A stretch of 64,000 bases of DNA, taken from NCBI GenBank assembly GCA_964035545.1, contig OZ037766.1, forward strand, positions 22,122,767 through 22,186,766, read 5' to 3'. Under the pieces are notes generated by a model, which worked only from the letters and a program-made list of their open reading frames with translations, searched no databases and was not told the origin of the DNA. Position 1 is the stretch's first letter. The number at the start of each line of letters is the position of its first letter. Positions 34,701 to 49,700 of this stretch are shown here, in pieces. The position numbers were made by a program, and so were the translations under genes. The DNA comes from Bugula neritina (Eukaryota > Bryozoa > Gymnolaemata > Cheilostomatida > Bugulidae).

Positions 34701-37700
34701 ACCACAGTTATTACTAGTACCTCAAGCACAGTTATTACTAGTACCTCAACCACAGTTATTACTAGTACCTCAACCACAATTATTACTAGTACTTTAACTA
34801 CTGCTATTGCTAGTACTTTTATTACTGCTACTATTTTTTTTGTAAATTTTTTGTAGATTGATACTAAGAAGTCCAGTGATATGCTGGCATATTTACGTCT
34901 ACCAACGATGACAACAGAGTTGGATAAAGTCAGGGGAGACAAAAGTAGCAAGGCTATTAGTCAAGGACCGTACACATTAACTAAAAATAATTCTTTCCAA
35001 ATCACAACGTTGGCTTGTTCTACTAAACTCACCCACAATGGTTAGTTTGTTGGCAATTATTATCCAAAAGTTTGAATTTATTGTCTTTCTGGTGGTAATT
35101 AGTGAAGCTGGATAGAATGTTTCTCCTATTTATCTACATATAATGTCTCTGATTGGTCAACTCAGCTTGAACAGAAGGAAAGGGCCATTGCAAATCCACT
35201 CAGCAAAAGTTTTGTTGTTGTTAAATGTCATGATATTATTGCTATTATGGCAGTGAGGTTATTCAAGAGCTTTTGGGCAGCAGGTTTATAAATACTTTCA
35301 AATGAATCTACACAGTTGCTTACTTTATTGTTTACACCAACATATTTGATGTGCCTTCTAGTAGTTTCTGGAATTCTTATTCTTATATTTATTAACTTTC
35401 AGTTGACTTGTTGGGGTTACTGAACTGGCGGGCTAACCCAGCAAAGTTACCAATACACTTGAAAAATCTGATGAAGGTTGATGGGGAAGAGATAGTTAAA
35501 TTCTTGCAACATACTTTGGATGCTCTCTTTGCAATCCTCATGCAAAACTCTGACACTGGCATCTATGATAAACTTGTGTTTGATGCCTTGGTAAGTGATT
35601 GTCCAACCATATAATGTTGCTGTACGTGATTGACCAATTAGATTTGTCTCTGTACAAATAGCATTGTTTATATTTTTTCTTTCAATTATAATAAATGTTT
35701 GCTCCATGATATATTTTAGTAGCAAGTGTCTCTTGTTTCCATGTTAATTTTGTGAATCTTTTAATTTTAGCGAAAACATAGAATTCTTTTTTCTAGTGGC
35801 TAATTTTCAAATTTAACTTAGCTCGTTTACTTGTAATGCTGTTATTGTAAATTAGGAGACGTGAAATCTCACCCCCTCTCTCTCTCTCTAGTCAGAGTAA
35901 TGGGTCTATGCTTTTTCTGCTGTAAGTTTTGGAGTGGCTATTGTAGTTAATAATATATTGGTTATTGGTGATGTCATAGCTGGATGTGCAGAGTGCCGCT
36001 GTCGCTGCTGTGGGTGGTATACTAGGTCATCATTGCTCTTGTCTGTTGTTAGCGGCAGCACGTGAAAATGGTAGCCAATGGTGTTATTGCTGCCATCATT
36101 TGCAGCTTAAACCTTGTCTCATTGTCAAGCTACAGTATAATATACTACTGGTTTTGTGTGAGTTTTGTGGTTTCTGCTCCTTTGTCTTAGTAGGGTTGTT
36201 TAGGTGTTTTATGTTAAGGTGTTTATTTTAGCAAAGAGCAAGTGTTTTGCTGAAGTATTTCTACAAGTATGCTGACAGGTGACAGAAATCTGAAAGCAGT
36301 TTATTGTTTTTTAGCTTCGCTGTGTTTGTTTTTAAAGCTGACTATTATTGAATATCAAACTTTTAAGAAGCTTCTACTTTTAGAGTACTTCATGTGTTAG
36401 ATTGTTTGACGGTACTGGTTTGTAAACGCAGCTTTAAAGTGTGTCTTATAATCAATTTTGTTTTTAGCTCGTGCTGTGATGTGGTTACCATTGATAGTGC
36501 CTTGGTTCATTTTACAGTTTAGTATGTAGTATACGATAGAGAAGTTTTCTCTTTTTTCAATCACTCGAATTTTTTTTATTTCTAATGTATAATGTATTTT
36601 TCTATATTTGAAAAATTGAAAACTTTTTAAATATGGGAAATAACTCCTCATTTCATATTATTATATAAGCTTATGGAATTGTGTAATAGTATAAATATTA
36701 TACTATTGTATACATCTCTTATCTTGGCAACCCCTCAAAAAACTATTCTGTTTGTTCTATTTAATTTGATTTCAATGAGTATTCATATACAACTGCTGTA
36801 TAGGTAAAGATAGTAAGCTGATATTTTGCAGGTATTCATATGCGTTGCAGATGTTGAATATTATATATTGCACACATTTGTATGATACATTAAACATATT
36901 TTTGTAATATATTTTATATATTTATACAGTATATTACAGGTAAAATTCATATAATATGCTGCAAATATTTGTATAATATAGTACGCATATTCATATAGTA
37001 TATTACAGATATTTATGTAATCATATATTACAGGTATTAATATAATAATATATTACAGATACATCCTTATATAATATATTACAGATTCTTATATTATATA
37101 TAACATATATTTATATAATAATATATTACAGATATTTGTCATTGGCCTCGTCAGTGACAGGAAGTACCTTCAGTTCAAATCTGTCCTTGAACTTTACATC
37201 AAGGAAAATTTCTGTGCAACTCTTGCCTATTCGTAAGTTAATTTTCCCTGCAGTTGTTCAACAATGATTATAATTGTAATAATATTATTGTATTGTTGTT
37301 TCCTGTTGGATATATTATTATATGAAAATGGTATAGAAATTTATGGAAGTTAGTTATGACCATCCGTATTTAAGCTTTTAGCTTAATAATGTAAATCATA
37401 ACGTAGTGAAAAATGGATAGATATCACATAAATACAAGCTGCCTGTCTGCTTAACTTATGCTAATTAATGTTTTGATTTTAATATTTCTATGTAAATACT
37501 TCTGTATATTTCTGTAAATATGCTGTATATGACTATGTATTAATGTATGTTTTTGCATATATTACTGTTTATTATTTTGTGATACTGTATATTATTGTAA
37601 ATATACTTTATATGATTGTAAGTAGATTGTATATTATTATAAAAATACTGTATATTGTTGTAAATGTACTGTATATTGCTGTGCACCAAACAGATTTGCT

Positions 37701-40700
37701 GTATCTACTGCAGGAAGTTAACCACGGTGCTCACCAATAACCTGGATAACGTGGACATCCCGGACAACCAAGATATTCTGTATAGAAGTTTCAAATCTAT
37801 AGTCTACATCATGAAGTTAATCATCAGATCTTGGCTCTTGTTTGCTGCGTAAGTCTCTCCTCCATCTTTATACAGACTTAACTGACTCAATGAATCTGTA
37901 GGGTACCTGGGAGTGTTGTGTTATGTTGTTACTGTATGCCATAATAATATACTATATTGTAATATATGGTAGCAAATATTATATTATGTCATAAAATAAC
38001 TTCTCACCTATCTCCGCTTTGTCCAGTTCGGGTAGCGGGTATGTCATAAAATAAATATATAATATATATTACTACTGTATGATAATATATATAATATTAA
38101 GTATTATATAAATAGCTAATAGGATAATAAAGTGCTAGTTGACAATAATAGAGTAGTGAAAGTTTCTCACTATATTGTTAATATATTATACTGCTTAAAA
38201 TTATCTTATAGCTGCATAATACCTAGTGTTACTATATATTTCGTAGACTGTACGACAACAAGGGTTCTGTACAGTTTGAAGTGTCAATGAGGCAATTGTT
38301 TCAGTCCATAGCTACAATGATGTGTCAAGACACCAACCACACCCTTAAAATACAGGTAATTAGACAAACACTGCATCTGTTTTATTACTAAAAAGATATT
38401 TTTGCACAATAAATCATAACTATTCTAAGCAGAATAACTACTGGTATATAAGTTAATATACTGTTTTTTTGTTGACAAAAGTTATATAAGTAATGCCTTG
38501 TGTTCTAGCATCTACCTCATACTTTGTAGGGAGCCGTCTTGAAGTTCCTACCTGGTGTAATCCCCGATTTAGTGAGAGACAAGGCTATGGACCGAAATGA
38601 GTTGGCTAGTCTTCTGATACAGATGATTCAGAATGTTCCTAAAGACCGTCTTTCAAACCAGAAACTTGTATTCATATTAGATATAGTCAATAGTCCTCTC
38701 TTCAAGTTTGCAGGTCTATACTCGTATATAACCTTCTGTCTACATACGTGGTAGTTTCTCTATTAAAATGGCTTATATAATGGTAGCTCTCTGTAATACA
38801 CAGCAAGTTTTTAGTTAAGTTGCCACTCAGGGCTTTCAAAGTTTGCTTTGTTAAATAGGTTAATGGGTTAGTTGGAACCCCACTAACGATAATGTTTAAT
38901 TGCATTGAATTTATTGTAACTAACATTTTGTTTGATAATTAATGCTGCTTTTATTGACCAATATTCTTTTACTGAAAACTTAACTATGCATGTCTTTTTC
39001 TACAGCAGCTATATCTTTACTAACAAAATTCACAACACGTATTTAGGTGTTCTGATAATTGTAGGTAGTTAAGTAGTACAGGCAAGTTTAATAGATGTCA
39101 CTGTTAATATGCAGAGGATTTGGTGTTTGCTTTATAGAGCCAAGGCAAATGTTACTGCTAGTCATAGTAGAACATGTTGACATTGTCATCTCTAATCAGT
39201 CTAAAGAACTTGATGTCTGCGCCAAGATTGTGGCCGACATAGTACACCAGACTTGTACCATTCCTTCTGCACGTGAAGATCTCAGGCTACTGTTCAAAGA
39301 GCGAGACTTGCTAAGGACAATCATACAGACCGTTATAAACATGGACCGAAGCAGCTCACTAGCTGTGAGTCTACTCTATATAATGTTGCTATACAAGCTT
39401 TGTAGTTCTGAAAGCCATTGTTTAGACATGTTTGTTTGAATTTTAAAGGATATTGTAGGTGTTTTCTGAAGATTATCAGAACAAATAAGATGAATTTAGG
39501 TTTGTGGATAATCATTAAACAAAAACGCAGTATTTTTATTTTTGTAAATACCATATGTCAGGATACATAATTGCAACTTCATATTTTATGAGACTAAGCA
39601 AATAGGTTTGTGGGTTCATTATGCATACTTCTTGGGATTGTATTATTGATTCAGCTATATATATTATAAAGAAAATGATATCTTGATATTGGGATATGAG
39701 CCCCAAAATTGGCTTGTTATGTTTTAGGTATGTTTTGTGTGGTTTCTTCTGTGAGTAATTACTCCCCCAAGGTTGTAGAATATCTGAGAGTGTTAAGAGC
39801 TCATGCGTGAGTTGTCTGTTAAGTATTTTAAATGTCACTTAAAGCTGAGTTTGTTATTGTTATTTTCTTGTAGCAAGATTACACGGCCATCATGATAGCC
39901 ATTCTGAGACAGATGTCCGATACTCACTATAGTATATACCTGGACACCATTCCAGAACCTGAACATGCCCACACTTACCAGAACTTGGCCGATTTTCTCA
40001 CAGAAATAATTATGGTCTTTCAAGATCTTATCAAAGCGTGCGTCTTTCCTCCTGATTGGAATGAGATGATTATGGTGCAGAACCAAGTCTTTCTCAAGGT
40101 GGGTTTATTCATACATGCCGCCTGTTGTAGGAATCATTAATTCTCTTTTCGACTCAAAACAACTCCATACAATCTATTTTGTAGTTGACAATTCGCAAAC
40201 ACGGTTATAAAGTGTAAAAATGATTTTCAATCAGCTGCAATCAATGAGTGTCATTTCCGCATTGAGCTGGAGCTTTTATTTGACAAAATATTATTATGTA
40301 CACTTGTTATTATGTTTCAAGATATTTAAATAAGTTTTGGCAAATACACACATATATGGCATAACAATGTATGATAAAGATTGTGTGCTACAATAATAAT
40401 ACAATATTTGTATCGTATATATATTCCAAATATTGTAGTAAAGTGTGAGCACATGTTTACTTGTGTGTTTATGTATATTCTATAATATATTATTTATTTA
40501 TATTAAATATATGTAGTTTTATTGGTAACTGCAGGCACTCAGATGTTTCTCGCAAACAATAAAAGAAAAGTTTTCAACGCCCTTTGAACAGCAGTTATGG
40601 AATAACTTCTTCCATTGCGCCATCTCGTTTCTCACACAAGATGCCTTGCAGTTAGAGAACTTCTCATCGTCAAAGAAAAGGAAGATCATTGCCAGGTATT

Positions 40701-43700
40701 GCCAGACCATGGTATTTTTCTGTTCAGTATTGTCAGACAATAAGTGGAGTGTGAGCTTGTAATGTGCCTCTGCACTAGTTTGCCTCATTCCGCTGATACT
40801 GGTAAACTACAGTGCCATTATAGTATGGGTTTCTTTTATTATGAATGTACTAAAAATCACTTTATAGTCTAGGCCCTGGAAATGTATTCAGACACTTTAG
40901 TTTACTAATACCCACTTCTTTCGATGAGTACATTTCTGATGAACTACTCGTACCTAATATTCATAAAACAATGGGCAGGTGGGCTAGTGACCACAGTTGT
41001 GAAAGTGCAGTGTTGTTTGAGCAGACTAGTGACAAACAGATTTATATCTCTGCTGCTCAACTCACTACAATATTGCTCAATAAACAACTAATAGTCAAAA
41101 GTAGTTTCAAGTATCTTTTTAAATAATTACCATGAGGAATATTTTTTACGAGATTTACTGAAGGGAATAACATATTTGTTTCCTGGATAAAAGTTTTCCT
41201 AGCGTTATTTGAATTTTATGTAACAAGTAAAGTCTTGCATCTTTCAGAGTCTGCACTTAGATAGATCAAAGAATTGTCTTGTTATAGAACACCACATTTA
41301 ATCGATGATTTGGTAGTAAGTAGATGTGAAAAAGATTTTGCTCCACCATTTTCTTTTAAATAGCAAATTGACTAATTAAGTTTTATGATTTTCTCACAAA
41401 AGTTGTAGCGTATAGAAGGGTGTGTAATTGAGGCTGGTTTGTGTTAGATTATGCAGTATGGGGGAGGCTTTACTTCTATATTTACTAATAGAGAATTCAT
41501 TATAAATACAACAAGATTTGATAATGTTACTAATGTACTACAGGTACAAAGATATGAGAAGAGCTATGGGCTTTGAGATACGCTCAATGTGGTCTAATCT
41601 AGGTAAGACTATGTTGACCTGCTCAGTTATATCAAAGTCACGATAGTACTTTTTATAGTATCGTGTTTTTATGTTATTTTACCTTTTTTTTATTTATTCT
41701 TGTATTAAATTCAACTATTATAGGGTAACTAACTAACAAAAAGCAACTGTCTACTGCAGACTCATAAAGTACTGTTTATATTTAATTAATACATGGTGAC
41801 ATATTTTATCAATTTTCTAAATAAAAATTGTGTTTGTGGCTGTATAAATGTGGTGCTGGGCGTATTTTCAACCAGCAGTTCGTAAAAAAGAATAAGAAAA
41901 TTTTTTTTACTGCATCAAAAGCTAGCTAATCCCATTTGTTGTGTCTGTTACAACATGTAACAGCATACTAGTTTATGTTAACAGTGCTAATAGTTTTGTT
42001 ATGCTGCAGGTCAGAAAAAAATCAGATTTATTCCAGAACTGGTTGGACCAATTCTGGAGATGACTCTCATTCCAGAAACAGGTGAGTGACTGTAGTAAGA
42101 GGAGTGATAATCATTTATCCATTTTGTTGCTGAAAAGTAAGGAACTGGGTCTAACTTATAGTCACAGAGCCTACAAGTTTTAGTCTTAGCACCTTAAGGG
42201 TTTGATTATAGTGGAATGCAGTGTGTGCAGAACTGATTCCCTTCTTTTGATCTGGTCAACAGTGTTGGAACCTAGTGAGCTAAGACAGTGTCACCAAGGG
42301 TAACCAGATTGTAGGTTTTATATTAAATTGCCTGCCATGGCTGATGAGCCATATCTACTCTTAATGGAAAGAGGATGTGTGACACTGGTGGAAAGTGGGG
42401 GCCTGATACAGGTGTCATTGGCTTACGCGATTATCAATAGCTGAGACCGAGCTGGCCCTGACCGATCTTTAATATTTAGTAGTATAACTAAAATGGTGTT
42501 GGACAAGATGTAACACTGGTGTTGTTGTGATTTCAGAGTTGAGGAAAGCCACTCTGCCAATATTCTTTGACATGATGCAATGCGAGTTCTATCAGATGGT
42601 TCGAACGCCCCACGGTGACGTAATGAACGGGAATTTCAGGCAGGTTAGTGCTAGTTTCTTTTATCGGCTGTGAAAATTCTACTTGTATTTTTAAACCTCC
42701 TGAAAAGTTAGTTTCCTTTTCCTGTTGCAGTTTGAGAATGAGCTGATTACTCAGATGGATGTTCAGGTGGAAGGAGGTCATGGTGATGAACAGTACATAG
42801 AGCTTTTCTATGTTACGTGAGTCTATAACAATTACTTTAGATAACCCGATTGTTAGATAGTACAGAGCTACGGCATTGCTATTAGATAGTACCATGTGGC
42901 ATGTACTATCTAATACTGTCTCCTAGCATTACAGTAGCCTACCTATTGTAAGCACTAAGCCTATACTTCCATATAATATTTTGCAAGTATGGGGGGGGGT
43001 GTTTTTCCCAGCTACTGTTATTGATGGGGGCTAAAGCTTGGTCCTCCCCTTTTTCCTATTAACAAGGTCTGGGGCTAGAGTTTAGATTGGAGTTATTTTC
43101 CTACAACAGAATATGGACTAGCTCAACATTTTGACATAGTTTACATGTCTCTCTTCTGAATTTTAGTCGGCTAGTTATGTTTTTAGGCTGTTTTAGGCAT
43201 TGCTATGACACTTGATCTCTAAATTAATCTAGTGCATGATGCAATCTCTCTGGTGTGTGGAGCACTTAGTCTATATATCTGAACTCAGTGTAGCTATGAA
43301 CATTTTATTATTCACTTATAAATATATGCTGTTATGCAGTCACATTTGCTATGAAGTACAACAAGACAAAATTGTTTCAAATTCAACATTCTAAGTCAAA
43401 GAAAAAACACATTTTCATTTATATTTACTCAGCATGAACACAGAAAAACAGTGAAAGTGTGGCAGTCACAACATAACATAGATTTGAAAGCTGTAACCTG
43501 ATTGTAATAATTGAAATTAAAAGATCAATAAATATCTATTGCATACGGAGATGGTAAAAATGGCTGTTTATTTTGAGACTTTAATATCTGGTTTGTGCTA
43601 TATTATTCCTTATGATTTCATACAGTGGTTGTAGCCAGAGTGGCTGTTTTTATAGATAATGTCTTGTTTGTTTTAGCTATAGATAAATTGTTATACTTCA

Positions 43701-46700
43701 AACATTTTCTGTGTCAAACTTCAACAACTTGACCTTACTTTTGAGAGTGGCATTTTAGATATTTCTGTTAGTTAAATTAAAGTTGGTTTTCAGTTTCTAT
43801 ATTTAGTGATGCTTTGCAACTTGTTTCATCTTCATGCCTCATGTTGATACACGAGCATATGCCTTGGTCCCAAATTCTTTTCATTAGCTATGGTAGTGAT
43901 GTTGTCACAGTACAAATACAACCTTTATCAATACTTGACATGTGGATGGCATATAGCATGTCATCTGAAAACCGAGAGACTGGCTTGCCTGCGGAAATTA
44001 CCAAATGTATTATGCCCCAGCTCACAACTAGCCCGGGTGGCTCAGTCGGTAGAGCATGGGACTCTTAATCCCAGGGTCGTGGGTTCGAGCCCCACCTCGG
44101 GCGATCTTTTTTTATTAATTTAATACATTAATTTCTAATATGGCCTCAATATTTTAAATTACCAACTCTCGACACCTTACTTTTGGTTTTAGAATTCATG
44201 AACCTTGTGCAAAGCATCAAGTTATGAGGGATCAAGGCTTACGGTTTGTAGAGGTGATAAAGAAACTATTGATGAGATTATTAGAGTACAGGACTATCAT
44301 CCATGATGAGAATAAAGACAATAGGATGAACTGTATAGTCAACCTACTAGTAAGTTATTACTACAGTGTGTCATTTTCATCTGTTTACAAATGTAGGTTT
44401 TGCAGTTCTGCAAACAATAAAGGGTGTGGACGCTGCCATACTATCCCTGCACAGGAAGTTTGAAAGTAAGGTTTTTCTCACAGTTTTGTTGCGTTTTAAA
44501 TTAAAAAGTATATCTTTTCAGTCTTTTATTAATAACGCTGTTGGTGCTACTATACTCATAATTATTTTCATATAAGTAAGGCTGATCTCTACAATAAAAT
44601 ATTTGGTTACCTAATATTTTTTATTTTTTGAATGGAAATCTAATGGTAATTTTAAATTTTTTATATATTTTCTGGCTATTATTTTGTAGAACTTCTACAG
44701 GGACATAGACAGGCAGGAGATGTACATCAGATACCTGCATAAACTGTGTGACTTACACCTGGAGTGTAACAACTTTACTGAGGCAGCCTGTACGCTCATG
44801 TTATACACACGACTACTTAGAGTATGTTTAATGTTTATACACCTACTTTACACATGTATATGCTTAGTATATACATACATTTACTGTATATACATACACT
44901 TACTGTATATACATACACTTACTATGTACATACACTTACTATGTGCATACACTTACTATACACATACACTTACTATATACATGTACTTACTATAGACATA
45001 CACTTACTATATACATACACTTACTGTATATACATACACTTACTATATACATACACTTACTATATACATGCACTTACTATATATACACTTACTGTATACA
45101 TACACTTACTGTATATACATGCACTTCCTATAGACATATAATTACTATATGCATGCACTTACTATATATACACTTACTGTATATACATACACTTACTATA
45201 TATACACTTACTGTGTATACATACACTTACTATCTACATACACTGTATATACATACACTTACTATATACATACACTTACTATTACTTACTATATATACGT
45301 ACACTTACTCTATGCATACACATACTATACACTGGCACTAAAGCATCATTGTATCATGTTAGCATAGACATTATGTATATGTTTCAGTGGTCAGATGATC
45401 ATCTAGAGTCAATGCTGCGTAGTGACAATTTCCCAGATGCTCAGACACACCGAGAGCTCAAAGAACTGCTTTACCACCGAATTATTGATCACTTTGACAA
45501 AGGAAAGGTTTGTATGTTTAAACTTACTGGAGACCAATAAATTGTTTGGTTATGGGTTACTTTTGCTGTGTTTTCTCTATTTCTTATTGGAATGCAATAA
45601 CATCACGATGTTTCCACTCTCACAAATTCCACTTAAAAATTGGTTCAATGGGAAAAGCATACCAAGTTTTCTGTCATTACAAAAAATATTATTTTAAGTT
45701 TTATTTTTAGCGCATCTTTCATATGTAGTCATTGTAAATAGATAGGTTTTTGCTAACATTGCCAGCATTTAGAAAATATTCATTCAAATTTCAAATGTTC
45801 TTGAATAATTCTTAGAAAAAATATCAAGGTTTGTAATTTCGATTATTACCATTTATGTTGTCAATAAAGTTGAATTTATAGATTAGAGGGCATGTTTAGC
45901 TATTAAATGAAGTTATTTTATTTAGTTTGATTTCAATGAGTATCAATGAAAGTACTCTAAACATGGAATAAAAATGAAAGCCAGTATTTGTTTAAGAAGA
46001 TATAAAATAATCTTTATTATTGACTTTTTTCAGATGTGGGAGAAGGCAATAGAGCTGTGCAAAGAGCTGATAGCTCAGTACGAGTTTGAGATGTTTGATT
46101 ACCACAAGCTGACTGCTATGCTGGTGTGTATTTATCTTAACTAATAGTTTCAACAATTAAATTTAATTCAAGTAAACTCGCGCAATTTTACAGTTGCTAT
46201 CCTTGTAAGAAACCCCTGATGGAAAGGGTTTTTGTTAAAACGGGCTAAGGACTTATTTAAATGAGGCACAGGGGCAATTATGACTGGGTGCTCTTCCTAA
46301 CATCACCAATCGCCTTTGTCCGGCTCAAACCCATGATCTCATGTTTACTAGGCAAATGCTCTAACCCTTAGACCACGGGTGCTCCCAAATTGATTTAATT
46401 CAAGTAGTAAAGTTTATATTTGAGGAAATCTTGAGGAAAATTTTTTCAGAAAGTAAAAGTTATCCTTATTTCGACTGTTATTTTGGATTACTTGCAGCGC
46501 AAGCAAGCTGATCAGTACAATAAGATCCAGAGTGAAACTAGGCATCCACCCAACTACTATAGAGTCAGTTACTATGGCAACGGGTTCCCAGCTTTTCTCA
46601 GCAACAAAACGTTTATCTACCGAGGCAAGGAGTACGAGATGCTGGGGGAATTCTCTTCACGTATCAGAGAAGTGTTTCCTAATGCTAAAGTTTTATCAAC

Positions 46701-49700
46701 TCTCAATCCTCCCAACCATGAGATCTTAGAGTCAGCTGGTAAATGTATCCTTTCAGAAACCATTTGCAGCTTTTATATGGCAGTACAGCATCTAGTTGTA
46801 CTAATTAGAGTATTGGGCATTTAACTTAATAATTTATTTAAACTTACATATTGCATGTACAAGTTACTTGACAGCATAATAAGCATTCACTTTAATATTT
46901 GGACTGCTGGAGAAAAGAGGAGACAACTCTGTGTCTGGTTTTTGTAACCCTATGCAGGATAATTAAATTTCCTTAACATTGTGGTTCAGTTCTGCAAATC
47001 AATGCAGTAAACCCTGTATTCAAACCCCAGCCACAGTTTGTAGGCAAGACTGTGAGTGAGCAGATTCTCAAATACTGGAAGTCCAATGAGGTGGACCTGT
47101 TCACTTACTCTCGACCTCTGAACCCCAAGAAGACTGGCGAGATATCTGTAAGTATTGTTACATTGGTGAGACATCAGTGAGTAGGAAAAAGTCTGTAATC
47201 AAATACTTGGAATAACCAGTTGATTCTGGGTAATAAAACTCAATTATATAATAGCAAAGAGATTTTGCAGAGTTATTGTAAAGTAAATTATCTCTATTTC
47301 TGCTCAACTATTAGAAAGATGGCAATGCATACACAGTTAATCTTTAAAAACTACAAATATATATATAATTATTATTGGAATCATAAACTCCTATGACTGG
47401 TTTGTAATAAGAACTATGAAACATGGTTTGCTAATTAAATGTGGTCGACTATTTTTAAGGACATGTGGCTAGAGAAGACTGATCTTAGAACCGAGTCTAT
47501 ACTTCCTGGAATATTACGGTGGTTTCCTGTGATAGAGCACCATACTGTGAGTAGTCTTTACAACTTGTAGCATTTTACCATTTAACAACGGCCTACACAA
47601 GTTGTAATTTACAATGCACATATAGGTTGGTAGTTATCTTCTCTATGACATTTCTGTTGCTGTAGTATAAAGTAAGTCCTCTAGAGAATGCCATAGAAAA
47701 CATGGACTCTACAAACACTAAGCTGCAGATAATCATAGAGGATCATCTTCGACAACCCGAGCTGCAGGTAAACCCTCTCAGCATGCTGCTTAACGGAATC
47801 TGTGACGCTGCCGTGAATGGAGGCTTGGCTAATTATAAGGTATGCTCAACATTTCTGTAGGCATTTGGCATTTTCTGTATCAATAATTTTACGTTTATCA
47901 CAGCTGAGTATTATGATATACATAAAAATGTATGTGTATGTGTATTAGACTATGCTGCTAGTCTCTCATTAAAATGGAATGAATGTATTCAAGTTCAGTG
48001 TAGCTGCTTCTATTTTTAGCCATTTTTCTCGGGCGAGTACACAACTAATGGTGAGAGTGATGAGGAGCCCCGTCGTACTAAAAAGGAGCAGTCAGAGCTT
48101 ATATACAAACTTAAAAATCTCACAACCCAACAGGTAGGTCTTGTATAATAACACCATAACATATGCTTTTCTTCTTACTCATAACACGTATTGTTTTATT
48201 TCTAAGTAATATAGTAGCATGCTGATATTTTTTTGAGAATATAGGGGAAATGTTCATACAACTTGTTTTATTCTTCAGATGATTGAATAACATCATGTTT
48301 TACTTGTGCCATGTTATAGAAAAGTTTGTTTTTACAAAAGTATTTCGTATATAGAAGCAATGACATCCATTTCAGAAGTTTGTGTACCTGGTTGAAATAT
48401 TTGATTACGAACATAATTTATCACATGACTTAATAAAAGTAGTTTGAAAGTTGCCCATGTTGCACTCTTTAAGTTTTGGGTTTTCGTAGCTACGTATTAC
48501 ATTATATTATAGGTGAGTTATTTGTACATTTCTTATTTAAAAGTTGTTTAAAGCAACAATTTATTAGCAATAAAATATGTTTTAGTCAAGTTTCAGTGTT
48601 TTTAGAGTTGCATGCTCTTCGCATACTGTCTATTGATGCAATGGATATTTTATGCGTTCGACACACTGTTGTAGGAATATTACTTATTTATTTGTGTTGT
48701 GTGAATATTATTAGCTAATGCTATTGGCTGAAGGGCTGAATGTACACAACGACAAATGTCCCGAATCGTTACGGCCGTTTCACGACAACATGGTGACTCA
48801 GTTCAATAAGTTGGTGGACTTTGTGAAGACAGAGTATAGCATTGTGGTAAGCGTAGTTACACATGTGTCACTCCAGTAACTCAGCTGTGTTTCTGTTGAG
48901 ATACCATAGTAATGAAAGTGGCCTTGCAACAGTATAAACTATAACATGATATACTAGTCAAGGTTTCGTAGTAATTCATGCGTTGTTACAATGTTGCAAT
49001 GCTGATGGAGCTAATTATACATGTATTGGTTAATAAAACAGCTTGCCTTTAGAGCATACTGTTTTTCTTTACAGCCTCCACAAGGCTCTGTGAGTGTGCG
49101 TGCACAAAAGTCCATGTCACACATGCAGTTCCAAAAAGCACACTCTAAATCCAGTTTACTGAGCAGTTATGGACAGTAAGTGTTACATTAATTACTTAAA
49201 ATAGAACAAGATATGTCGAGTCTGAGGAATATATCAAGTTGTGACATTAGTATGCTGTAGTATAACTAATGCTGTTTACGACAGATCTAACTTGACACAA
49301 GATGCTACAGTCACGCAACGTAAGACGAGCACCCCTGAGAAACTTATTCGCACTTCTTCTGGAGGAGGTCTTTTCAAACCCTCCATAATAAGAGATTCAC
49401 TGTCTTCACCTGGTAAAGGTACTCAGTCTATTATCTATAATCTACTGTCAATAAGCACATCTCTGATAATAAATGTCACTTTAATGGTTTCAAATAAATG
49501 ACGAGCAGTTTTTTAAGTCAAAAACAAAATGTCTGCTCATATTCTGTCATGGCACAGTCCAAACAGTATCTTTGCGTTGTGATTTATTGCCTTTTATTAC
49601 ATTTTTTGTATTACAATATTCATTGATATTCTTAGTAAAAAGACCAATCTGTGTGCTATGTCATGCATCATGTGATCAAAGGTGGATAGCAATTATTGCT

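Larger units (their letters stand above)
44193..48846 (+). other. DOCK DHR-2 (Rac GEF) region, exons 29-38
   Basis: Residues about 1190-1653. Recognisable stretches are [73 protein letters not shown] and [18 protein letters not shown]. The last covers the lobe C helix that carries the nucleotide sensor in DOCK family structures. All lobes appear present, so GEF activity is expected. Confidence 0.85.

Noticed and set aside
34565-34951. Minus-strand ORF with an 8-residue repeat
   Set aside because: It is the 24-bp minisatellite read in frame plus the antisense of DOCK exon 16.
35986-36231. ORF between DOCK exons 17 and 18 with an acceptor-like start
   Set aside because: Joining it gives no DOCK-like sequence. 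Exon 17 joins directly to 37132 ([12 protein letters not shown]) in the correct phase, as in other DOCK proteins.
42220-42470. Possible SINE-like segment in DOCK intron 26
   Set aside because: No Pol III boxes, tail or flanking duplication could be recognised by eye.
44383-44463. Exon-like segment after ATGTAG between DOCK exons 29 and 30
   Set aside because: Exon 29 joins exon 30 in phase 0 to give the conserved [19 protein letters not shown] region without it.
44720-45341. Overlapping ORFs rich in Thr, Tyr and Leu
   Set aside because: They are produced by the TACATACACTTACTATA minisatellite; only 44690-44821 at the start is a real DOCK exon.
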